DNA from: Galbibacter marinus
GTDB taxonomy: Bacteria; Bacteroidota; Bacteroidia; Flavobacteriales; Flavobacteriaceae
NCBI RefSeq assembly: GCF_000300875.1
Contig: NZ_AMSG01000001.1
Span: 1-64,000, forward strand
Length of the DNA: 64,000 nt
Direction: 5' to 3'
Within the stretch, counting starts at the first letter, position 1. Each line of letters starts with the position of its first letter. The notes beneath the pieces were generated by a model. That model was not told the origin of the DNA, did not search any database, and saw nothing but the letters and a program-made list of their open reading frames with translations. Below are positions 1-7,071 of this stretch, piece after piece. Made by a program: the position numbers and the translations under genes.

Positions 1-91
1 GAAATACTTTATGTGATATTGGTGAAGCGCCCTCAAACACCACTAAGGAATACAAACCGAGCAAAGTTAACAGAAGGAGCTTACATCCCAT
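1..91 (-). CDS. N-terminus of a secreted or membrane protein, cut by window edge
   Basis: An ATG at 91-89 opens a minus-strand frame that stays open to the window edge (30 codons visible). The visible peptide is a short N-region with one Lys followed by a Leu-rich stretch (MGCKLLLLTLLGLYSLVVFE), which is typical of a signal peptide or first membrane segment. Function cannot be told from this. It starts 14 bases after the stop of the AraC-type remnant on the same strand, so the two may share a transcript. Confidence 0.45.
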   Translation of the reverse strand, partial: MGCKLLLLTLLGLYSLVVFEGASPISHKVF

Positions 92-104
92 CGACACGCC
101 GTGA

Positions 105-398
105 TTAATGGGTTTTACGCTCTGGTTTATAAATAAGATATCCGTGACCCGCTAACTCCATAAAATGCAGATACTGATTAGGACTCACAAAGAAAAGAGT
201 TGGAACTTGGCAATAATATTCATTAAAATCAACCCTTAGACGTACGCCTTTAGGGGCATATACTATTTTAATATACTGATCGTATTCTGGATTATTCAGC
301 AATTCTAAAGAATCTGAATAAAATGGTATACAACCTAAACGCTGGTACTTGGATTGATAAAGTGTAGTTTGCATATACAAATATATGGACATTATCAA
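105..398 (-). pseudogene. remnant of an AraC-family regulator, N-terminal cupin part only
   Basis: A 97-residue frame resembles the N-terminal ligand-sensing half of flavobacterial AraC-type regulators: a beta-rich stretch around residues 43-90 with the segment FFVSPNQYLHF, which is commonly placed just before the region leading to the helix-turn-helix half in this family. The frame stops right after it, and no AraC helix-turn-helix follows in the 104 bases before the window edge. I read it as a broken gene, either truncated by a stop or deletion or left over from rearrangement. It could instead be a small stand-alone protein. The assignment rests on recalled family resemblance only. Confidence 0.4.
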
Positions 399-507
399 CG
401 GCTGGGAATAGCTTTAAAAAAATCTCGCTTAGTTTTTTTACCTATTATTAAAGAGGCAACTACTAATATTAGTACCTTTAAGGTAAAGAAAAAGAATCCT
501 GTCAATT

Positions 508-1173
508 GTGAAGAAAACAGCCATTATACTCGGTGCTACTGGACTAACTGGAAATCTCTTGCTCCAACAGCTGTTGAAGGATGAGCGTTATGGACAAATT
601 ATTTTATTTTCAAGAAAAAGCAGCGATACTAAGGATCCTAAAATCAAAGAATATTTAATTGACCTCTTTGAACTATACCGCTATGAGCAGGAATTTAAAG
701 CAGATGAGGTATTCTGTTGTATAGGAACCACTAAGGCTAAAACCCCTGATAAACAAACTTACAAAGCCATAGACTACGGCATCCCAGTGAGCGCCGCTAG
801 ATTATGTAAAATTAATAACATCCCAACCTTTATAGTAGTCTCCGCTCTCGGGGCTAAAAAGAAAAGCACCTTTTTTTACAATAGAATAAAAGGACTTATG
901 GAAAAAGATGTTCTGAAATATGATATTAAAAACACTTATATATTACAGCCTTCCTTAATAGAAGGGCAACGCAGAGAAAAAAGAACTGGAGAATGGTTTT
1001 TTAAACAATTAGCTAGTGCTATGCCTTTTTTAAAGGTCGGCCCTTTAAAGAAGTACCAGCCAGTTCCAGCTTCTAAAATAGCCAAGGCCATGATTCATCT
1101 TGCCAACTCAAATAGCCAGGAGGTACGTATAAAGAACCCTAAAATACACGAAATTGCAGATGCAAATGATTGA
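508..1173 (+). CDS. atypical short-chain dehydrogenase-like NAD(P)-binding protein
   Basis: The 221-residue product begins with a Rossmann glycine motif GATGLTG (residues 9-15), followed by the alternating strand/helix pattern of an NAD(P)-binding fold. A later YNRIK segment has the YxxxK spacing of the SDR catalytic pair, with VVSALGA upstream at the usual serine position. It resembles the small NAD(P)H-binding oxidoreductases related to TIP30/HTATIP2; the substrate is unknown. The start is GTG at 508, the only start that keeps the strand before the glycine motif intact. The stop overlaps the start of the following CYTH-domain gene by 8 bases, so the two are probably translated together. Confidence 0.75.
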   Translation: MKKTAIILGATGLTGNLLLQQLLKDERYGQIILFSRKSSDTKDPKIKEYLIDLFELYRYEQEFKADEVFCCIGTTKAKTPDKQTYKAIDYGIPVSAARLCKINNIPTFIVVSALGAKKKSTFFYNRIKGLMEKDVLKYDIKNTYILQPSLIEGQRREKRTGEWFFKQLASAMPFLKVGPLKKYQPVPASKIAKAMIHLANSNSQEVRIKNPKIHEIADAND

Positions 1174-1636
1174 AATTGAACGAAAATTTCTAGTGATATC
1201 GGATGCCTACAAAAAAGAAGCCATCACTACAACCAAAATTGCACAAGGCTACCTAAGCAAACATCCCGAGAGAAATGTGCGAATCCGAATTAGAGGAGAA
1301 AAGGCGTATATAACCGTAAAGGGAGCCTCTAACACCACAGGGACTAGTAGATTTGAATGGGAAAAAGAAATTGATATAGAAGAAGGAAAAAGTCTATTGT
1401 CGCTATGTGAGCGACCAATTATTGACAAATACCGCTATGAAATTAAATCTGGAAATCACCTTTTTGAAGTCGACGAATTCTTAGATGAGAACCAAGGATT
1501 GGTCATTGCGGAGGTCGAATTAACCCATGAAGACGAAACCTTTATCAAACCAGATTGGCTAGGTGAAGAGGTCACAGGGGACACTCGGTATTACAATTCT
1601 CAACTCACCAATGTTCCATTTTCAAAATGGGTATAA
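1166..1636 (+). CDS. CYTH domain protein (triphosphate tunnel metalloenzyme)
   Basis: A 156-residue CYTH protein. The diagnostic ExExK motif lies at the very N-terminus (E3, E5, K7 in MIEIERKFLV), followed by the alternating charged residues of a triphosphate tunnel (RIRIRGEKAYITVKG, then EWEKEI, then a Glu-rich C-terminal part with VDEF and AEVEL). Such enzymes hydrolyse inorganic triphosphate or other triphosphates, or less often make cAMP; this short bacterial form is usually a triphosphatase. The start at 1166 is chosen over in-frame upstream starts at 1154 and 1160 because family members begin directly at MIEIERKF. It overlaps the upstream SDR-like gene by 8 bases. Confidence 0.85.
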   Translation: MIEIERKFLVISDAYKKEAITTTKIAQGYLSKHPERNVRIRIRGEKAYITVKGASNTTGTSRFEWEKEIDIEEGKSLLSLCERPIIDKYRYEIKSGNHLFEVDEFLDENQGLVIAEVELTHEDETFIKPDWLGEEVTGDTRYYNSQLTNVPFSKWV

Positions 1637-1663
1637 AAAACAATTTTAATCTATCTGGTAATT

Positions 1664-2164
1664 ATGAAAAATAACTTCAAAACAATTGCCCTATGTTTTA
1701 TAATTCTACTAGCCTCATGTCAAACCAATTCAACGAAAAGCGACCCCATCGCTTCCCAAAAATCTATAGAGGCCATATCTAAATCAGCATTAAAAGAGAA
1801 CCTAACCCAACAGGGGTTTCAGGTATTCGACTATGTAGATAAAGAATCTGGGGATACCATTTTAATGCAACAATATTTTATGGTGTTTTTAAAGTCTGGG
1901 GAAAATCGATCGCAATCCAAACAAGAACTAGATAGCCTTCAGAAATTACACTTAGCTTACCTGGGAGCTATGTATCAAAAAGGTTATGCCGATATTTCTG
2001 GTCCATTTGGTGATGATGGTACTATTCGTGGAGTGAGTATTTACAATGTTCCTACCCTAGAAATGGCCGATAGTCTAGCAAATGCAGATCCAATGGTACA
2101 GGCGGGTAGACTTGAAGTAGAGGTGCACCCTTGGTGGGCAGCCAAAGGCTATCCGTTGCGTTAA
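1664..2164 (+). CDS. lipoprotein with a YciI-like domain
   Basis: The 166-residue product has a lipoprotein signal with lipobox LASC (lipidated C19) and then a Ser/Lys-rich linker. Residues about 62-160 look like a YciI/YCII-related domain (YFMVFLKSG start, central KGYADISGPFGDDG, then EMADSLANADPMVQAG), a small ferredoxin-like fold. In this family the motif around the PFGDDG segment and a conserved Asp form the putative active site, but no reaction is established. It is the last gene of the 508-2164 run and is followed by a strong terminator. Confidence 0.7.
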   Translation: MKNNFKTIALCFIILLASCQTNSTKSDPIASQKSIEAISKSALKENLTQQGFQVFDYVDKESGDTILMQQYFMVFLKSGENRSQSKQELDSLQKLHLAYLGAMYQKGYADISGPFGDDGTIRGVSIYNVPTLEMADSLANADPMVQAGRLEVEVHPWWAAKGYPLR

Positions 2165-2183
2165 CCGCCTAAAAAAAAGGAAG

Positions 2184-2222
2184 TTTCAGTGAATCCAAAG
2201 TCATTATATGGACTCACTGAAA
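2184..2222. terminator. bidirectional intrinsic terminator
   Basis: A 14-bp stem (arms 2184-2197 and 2209-2222, one mismatch) with an 11-base loop is followed by a T-rich run on the plus strand (2223-2236) and preceded by an A8 run at 2171-2178, which gives a T-run on the minus strand. It sits between the convergent genes ending at 2164 and 2238 and should end both transcripts. Confidence 0.85.
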
Positions 2223-2237
2223 TTTTTATTTTTTTCT

Positions 2238-3164
2238 TTAAAATTGATCAACTTCTTGATAAGCTTTAATAAGAGCTAATTCTCCTTCTTTGCCAGGTAT
2301 GGAGTTTCCGTGCTCCATTCCCAGAACACCATCAAACCCTTTACTATGGATATACTTAAATATGTTTTTATAATTGATTTCTCCAGTGGTAGGCTCTTTT
2401 CTACCTGGGTTATCACCCATTTGAAAATAAGCAATTTCATCCCAACTCGCTTCAATGTTTGGAATTAGATTTCCTTCAGTAATTTGCTGATGGTATACAT
2501 CGAAAAGTATTTTACAAGAAGGTGAACCGACGGCTTTGCATATTTCGTAAGCTTGCGCTGATTTTGACAAGAACAAACCAGGATGATCTCTAAAGTTTAA
2601 TGGTTCAAGCACCATGATAATCCCATGTGGTTCCAATATCGCAGCGGCTTGTTTAAGGGATTCTACAACGTGAGCAGTTTGGTATCCATGTTCTTGTCTT
2701 AGATCTACAAATCCAGGAACTACAGTAACCCACTTAGCATTAACTCTTTTTGCGACCTCCACAGCGGATTTTATTTCCTTTAAAAACTCTTCACGCTTTT
2801 CTAAATTACCACTAGTTAGATTAGGCTCTGACCAATAAATGGTATGGGCTACAAAAACCCCCATAGTCATACCCCTTTTTTCCATTACCTTAGCCATTTC
2901 AGTTTGTTGCTTGATCGAACGATGTGGCATTCCATTATCCTCAAAGGCGGTAAATCCTTGGTCGGCCATAAAGTTTAACTGATCAAGAACATCGTCCCCA
3001 GCCAAATTTTTAAACATACCAATATGAGGTGCATATTTTAGCTTATAGGGATATTCTTTAGACTTATTCTCAGAAGTTTTAGAATAAGCAAAGGCTCCGA
3101 CTGGTAGTATCGAAGCCCCTAAACTTGTAGATAATGTATTTTTAATAAAGTTTCTTCTTTCCAT
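2238..3164 (-). CDS. Tat-exported TIM-barrel isomerase, hydroxypyruvate isomerase-like
   Basis: A 308-residue protein of the xylose-isomerase-like TIM-barrel group (AP endonuclease 2 fold), closest in layout to hydroxypyruvate isomerase Hyi. Metal-ligand positions are visible: Glu in VLEPLN (about residue 190), Asp and His in FDVYHQQ (about 223-228), and Glu in GMEHGN (about 283). The N-terminus carries a twin-arginine type leader (RRNFIK, then a hydrophobic stretch), so it is probably exported folded to the periplasm, unlike cytoplasmic Hyi. Flavobacterial relatives often act on sugars or sugar acids; the real substrate is open. It probably has its own promoter in the 3165-3230 gap after greA, where a near-match TATATTTC lies on the minus strand. 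Confidence 0.8.
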   Translation of the reverse strand: MERRNFIKNTLSTSLGASILPVGAFAYSKTSENKSKEYPYKLKYAPHIGMFKNLAGDDVLDQLNFMADQGFTAFEDNGMPHRSIKQQTEMAKVMEKRGMTMGVFVAHTIYWSEPNLTSGNLEKREEFLKEIKSAVEVAKRVNAKWVTVVPGFVDLRQEHGYQTAHVVESLKQAAAILEPHGIIMVLEPLNFRDHPGLFLSKSAQAYEICKAVGSPSCKILFDVYHQQITEGNLIPNIEASWDEIAYFQMGDNPGRKEPTTGEINYKNIFKYIHSKGFDGVLGMEHGNSIPGKEGELALIKAYQEVDQF

Positions 3165-3230
3165 TAGTTAAAGGATTTTTGGTAGAATAAAAGTGAAATA
3201 TACAAAAATTCCTAATATGGAAAAGAATTA

Positions 3231-3707
3231 TCAATCTCTAGTAATTTCCAAGATTTCAAAATTAATGGTCCCATTGGGAACGTTGATCTGGGCGGTATCT
3301 CCAACGGATTTCCCCAACAAACCTTTCCCAATAGGCGAACTAACCGATATTTTACCGGATTTTAAATCAGCCTCGCTTTCTGCCACTAATTTATAGGTGA
3401 CCTCCATACCATTGGTTTGATTTTTAATCTTTACTGTAGAATGAACCAACGCTTTGGATGTATCGAGTTGTGATTCATCTATTATTCGGGCATTGGCCAT
3501 GATTTCTTCTAACTTAGAAATTTTCATTTCTAAAAGACCTTGAGCTTCTTTTGCGGCATCATATTCTGCATTCTCAGATAAATCTCCCTTATCCCTTGCC
3601 TCTGCAATTGCCTGAGAAGCTTTTGGTCGCTCAACACTCTTTAAATGATCTAATTCAGCTCTAAGCTTTTTGATCCCCTCTTCTGTGTAATAAGATACTT
3701 TACTCAT
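3231..3707 (-). CDS. greA: transcription elongation factor GreA
   Basis: A 158-residue GreA of normal length. The N-terminal coiled coil carries the basic/acidic pattern and the tip motif DKGDLSENAEYDAAKE, whose acidic residues enter the RNA polymerase secondary channel and stimulate transcript cleavage in backtracked complexes. The C-terminal FKBP-like domain ends with SPIGKGLLGKSVGDTA. It is transcribed away from the Rieske-like lipoprotein gene and has an unusual leader: a perfect hairpin directly after a -7 promoter element. Confidence 0.97.
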   Translation of the reverse strand: MSKVSYYTEEGIKKLRAELDHLKSVERPKASQAIAEARDKGDLSENAEYDAAKEAQGLLEMKISKLEEIMANARIIDESQLDTSKALVHSTVKIKNQTNGMEVTYKLVAESEADLKSGKISVSSPIGKGLLGKSVGDTAQINVPNGTINFEILEITRD

Positions 3708-3731
3708 AACTTCATCGTTTATAAATACAAA

Positions 3732-3757
3732 AAATCCTCTTTGTCCAAAGAGGATTT
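3732..3757 (-). promoter_or_regulatory. perfect hairpin at the 5' end of the greA leader
   Basis: Perfect 11-bp arms (3732-3742 and 3747-3757) with a 4-base loop. Read on the minus strand the hairpin is followed by a short U-run and lies 25 bases upstream of the greA ATG. It begins about 4 bases after the -7 element at 3761-3768, so it would form the extreme 5' end of the mRNA. It could be a 5' stabilising stem or a terminator-like attenuator; the position favours the first. Confidence 0.6.
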
Positions 3758-3760
3758 AAA

Positions 3761-3768
3761 CAAATATA
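3761..3768 (-). promoter_or_regulatory. -7 promoter element for greA
   Basis: TATATTTG on the minus strand is a perfect match to the Bacteroidota -7 consensus TAnnTTTG, 53 bases upstream of the greA start. No TTG is seen at the usual -33 distance. The surrounding 14-mer ATTTTGTATATTTG recurs upstream of the TPP riboswitch. Confidence 0.55.
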
Positions 3769-3822
3769 CAAAATTTTAATCAAGAGAAAATTAATTGTAA
3801 TTTGGCAACCTCAAATTATCAT

Positions 3823-4275
3823 ATGAAAAAAAATATTTTTTTTATTGCCTTTATTTTCACCCTGCTAGGTTGTGGTAGTGACGAGTCTTTTGACAACAAC
3901 CCCTATTTAGCAACACCGAGTTTTAAATACGCGATAAATTTAGAATTACCTAAATATGCTAATATAAACAACCCTGGTTCGGCAATTTATGTCAATGAAC
4001 CCTATGTTGGAATTTCTGGGGTTTTTGTATATAATTACGGAGGAGGAAGCTTTACAGCTTGGGAAGCTGCTTGTCCAAATCACATACCAGATAATGATTG
4101 TCGTCGCATGGATTTGAGTAGTCCTATTGTTACTTGTCCTTGTGATGACTATAAATACGACCTATTAACTGGAGGCGCATTGGCAGATCAAGAGGACGAT
4201 AAGAAATATTATCCATTGCAGGCCTATCATGTTAGATATAGCGCTAGTACAAACGTTATTACGATTTCAAATTAA
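3823..4275 (+). CDS. lipoprotein with a degenerate Rieske-like domain
   Basis: A 150-residue lipoprotein (lipobox LLGC, C17) whose C-terminal half follows the order of a Rieske [2Fe-2S] domain: AWEAACPNH (C84, H87), a Cys at 93, then VTCPCDDYKYDLLTG (C105, C107) and a closing strand. Canonical Rieske centres need CxH and CxxH. Here the first box is CxxH and the second is CxCDD with no histidine, so a normal cluster is unlikely. Similar degenerate proteins are, as I recall, found in other flavobacteria beside greA. The start is the ATG at 3823; a longer frame from a TTG at 3802 would spoil the signal peptide. Function unknown; possibly a different metal site or a disulfide-stabilised surface protein. 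Confidence 0.65.
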   Translation: MKKNIFFIAFIFTLLGCGSDESFDNNPYLATPSFKYAINLELPKYANINNPGSAIYVNEPYVGISGVFVYNYGGGSFTAWEAACPNHIPDNDCRRMDLSSPIVTCPCDDYKYDLLTGGALADQEDDKKYYPLQAYHVRYSASTNVITISN

Positions 4276-4307
4276 AGGTCCAAGAATTCCTTTGAATTCC
4301 TGAACCT
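4276..4307. terminator. terminator between convergent genes
   Basis: Imperfect 14-bp arms (4276-4289 and 4294-4307) with a 4-base loop, followed on the plus strand by TTTTTATTTG. The two mismatches on the plus strand become G-U pairs on the minus strand, so it probably serves the receptor gene ending at 4325 as well. Confidence 0.75.
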
Positions 4308-4324
4308 TTTTATTTGATTTTCCT

Positions 4325-6703
4325 TTAAAAACGAATCGTCGCGCCAACTAAAAAGTTTATTCCCGCTTGAGGGTAATAGCCCGTACCGTCTAAAGTAGTT
4401 ACTGAACCATCATCATTGGCCTGATCATAAGTATAGTAATATCCATTTGAACTATAAGTGGCATCAAAAATATTGTTCACTAGGGCATTTAATGTGATGG
4501 ATTCAAAAAGTACATTTGGCTCAATGGTATATTGCATGTTAAGATCATTGACAAAATAACTGTCCAACTTCGAATTTTCTGCGTCCGAGTTTCCTAAATA
4601 TTGGGAGGATACATACTTAGATAAAAAAGAAAGCCGAATATTTTCTTTTGGCATATAGGTAAACATATTCCCTGCAATTACCTCAGGAGAATATGAGATA
4701 TCCGTGTTGCCAAGCTCCTGCACCTGTCCATCTAATTGAGCGTAGAAATCCAAATTCTTATTGGTACTAAGGGCTATATTGGGACGCAATATAAATTGTT
4801 CTCCAAAATAAAATAAGGCGTCCACCTCGATACCTAATCGATAACTATCTCCAACATTCTCGCGCAGAGGCGCCCCAACATCATTGAGTTCTCCTGTGAG
4901 CACAAGTTGATTCTTATAACGCATATAATAGGCGTTAGCATTTATACGCATTTTAGAACTTGTATAACGCCATCCTAATTCAAAATCATTAAGGGTTTCT
5001 GGTTTAGGATCACCTGACTCATAATCATTTCGATTAGGCTCTCTGTGCGCCCTAGCGTAAGAGAAATAAAGGTTCTGACCACTGGCAAGATCATAAGTTA
5101 TTCCCGCTTTAGGATTGAAAAAATTAAAATCATCATCCACAAGTCCCGTTTCATTCCCGTTGGCCTTATAACGCACATGTCTATATTGAATATCCCCAAA
5201 GAGACTCAACTTTTCGATTGGTGAATAAGTCAATTTAGCATAGGTATTAAAGTCGGATTTTTCAGAATTATCATTGTAGTAACGGTCTCGGATTTCACTT
5301 TGGGAGGCATATCGAGCCCAAATAATATCCCCAAAATGATCCCCTTCATAATTATTCCAACCACCCCCAGCAATGAAATCGATGTTTTGACTCTGATAGT
5401 TCACAGAAAATGTGGTACCGTAAAAATGATTACTCAGCCACTTACGCCGAATTAAATCAGTGCTATTAATAGTGTTTTCCCCGTTTTGAATTGGATCCAA
5501 ATTATAATCCTCAAAGGCTTGGTCTTGTTTGTATTGCTCAAAAAACCCTCTTCCTCGTGTGTAGTGAAGCGCTAAGTTAGAACTCCAAGATGAGCTCCAC
5601 TGCTGATTCCAATGTAATTGAAAATGGTCTTGTTTATAATCATCTACCTCATTGTCGTAATAATCAACAACCTGCCCTTCTTCATTGTAAATGGCACCTG
5701 CACTGTTAAAGGTACGCCCGTATTGATCCATCTGCCATTTTTCGATCCCATTCCAAGATTGGTAAGTCACTTGTTGCCCACCAAATATTAAGGCCTTAAT
5801 TAGAGTCTTTTCATCTTTAAAGGCCCCTTGTAGGAAATAGGATTCTAAATCAGAAGAAGCACGATCGATATAACCATCTGACTTTATCCGTGAGAGTCTT
5901 CCAGAGATTTCAAAGTGGTCGTTTAACAGGCCGCTGCTAAATTTAAGATTTGTCTTAAAAGTATTAAAACTACCTGCTGAACCAGACATCTCTGCATAAG
6001 CATCTTGGGATATTCCATCGGTGAGTATATTTAGACTTGCTCCGAAAGCGGCCGATCCGTTGGTGGAGGTTCCTACACCTCGCTGTAATTGCAAACTCTG
6101 AGTTGAGGAGGCAAAATCTGGCATGTTCACCCAGAAAGTTCCTTGAGACTCCCCATCATTATATGGGATTCCATTAATGGTTACATTGACGCGCGTGGCA
6201 TCACTCCCGCGCACCCTTATACCTGTATATCCTACTCCAGCCCCAGCATCGGTTGTGGTAACCACTGAAGGCAAATAATTCATAAGAACAGGAATGTCTT
6301 GTCCTAGGTTTCTAGATTCGATATCCTTAGCCGATAAATTGGAAAAAGTTACTGGTGCATCTGTATCGGCACGTATGGCCGAGACAAGGACCGCATCTAA
6401 TAAAATATCGCGCTCGGAAATTTGAACATCCAGCAGTGTATCTCCCTGAATTACAATGTTTTTTATAATCGGCTGTTTTCCAGAAAAATTAAAGGATAGC
6501 CGCTGGGCTCCCGCAGGAAGCTCTAATTGGTAATAGCCATCTAGATCCGTTTGCACACCATTTCCAGTTTTAAGATGTATTACGCTCGCAGCTCCCACGC
6601 CCTGTCCTTGAGGGTCTGTTAACCTACCGTGCACCTGATATTGTTGCCCTTGGGCTTGTAGGGAAAGGCACACTAAAACTAAAAAATTGAATAAAAACTT
6701 CAT
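4325..6703 (-). CDS. TonB-dependent outer-membrane receptor, predicted thiamin uptake
   Basis: A 792-residue receptor. A signal peptide (to about residue 19) is followed by a carboxypeptidase-regulatory-like beta-sandwich (about 22-100) with the DLDGYYQLELPAG segment, a plug domain (about 115-225; YTGIRVRGSDATRVNVTINGIPYNDGESQ) and a long beta-barrel ending in an aromatic-terminated strand (VGATIRF). It imports a ligand across the outer membrane with energy from TonB; a tonB gene lies at 30089-30799. The leader carries a TPP riboswitch, which points to thiamin or a thiamin precursor. Riboswitch-controlled receptors of this kind are known in Bacteroidetes as the predicted outer-membrane thiamin transporters. 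No inner-membrane thiamin permease is adjacent. Confidence 0.88.
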   Translation of the reverse strand: MKFLFNFLVLVCLSLQAQGQQYQVHGRLTDPQGQGVGAASVIHLKTGNGVQTDLDGYYQLELPAGAQRLSFNFSGKQPIIKNIVIQGDTLLDVQISERDILLDAVLVSAIRADTDAPVTFSNLSAKDIESRNLGQDIPVLMNYLPSVVTTTDAGAGVGYTGIRVRGSDATRVNVTINGIPYNDGESQGTFWVNMPDFASSTQSLQLQRGVGTSTNGSAAFGASLNILTDGISQDAYAEMSGSAGSFNTFKTNLKFSSGLLNDHFEISGRLSRIKSDGYIDRASSDLESYFLQGAFKDEKTLIKALIFGGQQVTYQSWNGIEKWQMDQYGRTFNSAGAIYNEEGQVVDYYDNEVDDYKQDHFQLHWNQQWSSSWSSNLALHYTRGRGFFEQYKQDQAFEDYNLDPIQNGENTINSTDLIRRKWLSNHFYGTTFSVNYQSQNIDFIAGGGWNNYEGDHFGDIIWARYASQSEIRDRYYNDNSEKSDFNTYAKLTYSPIEKLSLFGDIQYRHVRYKANGNETGLVDDDFNFFNPKAGITYDLASGQNLYFSYARAHREPNRNDYESGDPKPETLNDFELGWRYTSSKMRINANAYYMRYKNQLVLTGELNDVGAPLRENVGDSYRLGIEVDALFYFGEQFILRPNIALSTNKNLDFYAQLDGQVQELGNTDISYSPEVIAGNMFTYMPKENIRLSFLSKYVSSQYLGNSDAENSKLDSYFVNDLNMQYTIEPNVLFESITLNALVNNIFDATYSSNGYYYTYDQANDDGSVTTLDGTGYYPQAGINFLVGATIRF

Positions 6704-6817
6704 CCGTAATATTTTTACGAATAAAAGGGGTCATTATTCATGGTTCCTAAATAAATTGATTTCCTCCGAATTGAAAAAGCTTACTTTAATTAAAATACGT
6801 AATTTCGTTATCCTAAT

Positions 6818-6836
6818 ACAAAAGGTAAACCTTTGT
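6818..6836 (-). promoter_or_regulatory. hairpin in the TPP riboswitch expression platform
   Basis: Between the aptamer and the receptor start a stem of about 7 bp (arms ACAAAGG and CCUUUUGU read on the minus strand, one bulged U) has a UUUA loop and is followed by UUUUGUAUU. It resembles a weak terminator. The CCUUUUG arm is also complementary to CAAAAGG at the 5' side of the aptamer, so a switch between two pairings is possible. This is inference from pairing by eye. Confidence 0.4.
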
Positions 6837-6845
6837 TTTCGGTTG

Positions 6846-6977
6846 TCCCTAAACAGCATTATCTGTTCCAGGTTCTATGGGTGTAATCTCAGCCTTACAT
6901 GTGGTATCTTAAATTTTTGTTCGGTTTGTATACCAAACAAAATCTAGGACGTTACATAGTAAAGCACCCCTTTTGAG
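6846..6977 (-). promoter_or_regulatory. TPP riboswitch (THI element)
   Basis: On the minus strand all hallmark blocks occur in order: GGGGUGC (near 6964-6970), a long P3 arm, GGCUGAGAUUACACCC, then GAACCUG and AGAUAAUGCUGUUUAGGGA. P2 (GGGGU with ACCC), P4 (CCU with AGG) and P5 (ACAG with CUGU) can pair. The P3 extension contains a near-perfect 10-bp hairpin, longer than the minimal aptamer. It lies about 140 bases upstream of the TonB-dependent receptor start and should repress it when thiamin pyrophosphate is plentiful. Confidence 0.93.
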
Positions 6978-6983
6978 ATGCGG

Positions 6984-6991
6984 CAAATATA
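6984..6991 (-). promoter_or_regulatory. -7 promoter element for the riboswitch-receptor transcript
   Basis: TATATTTG on the minus strand matches TAnnTTTG perfectly and lies just upstream of the TPP aptamer, so transcription would begin within a few bases of the riboswitch. No clear -33 TTG is present. Confidence 0.55.
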
Positions 6992-7071
6992 CAAAATCAC
7001 CTATATGATGTACTATGAATTGACGAAAACTTTTTAGGCGCTTTTAAACTGGCTTTGATTAACTTTAAAAA

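Noticed and set aside
4072-4146. Canonical Rieske [2Fe-2S] site in the lipoprotein after greA
   Set aside because: The boxes are CxxH and CxCDD, not CxH and CxxH, so a classical cluster is not supported.
6687-6947. Plus-strand open frame of 86 codons across the receptor leader
   Set aside because: It is antisense to the TPP riboswitch and has no protein-like features.
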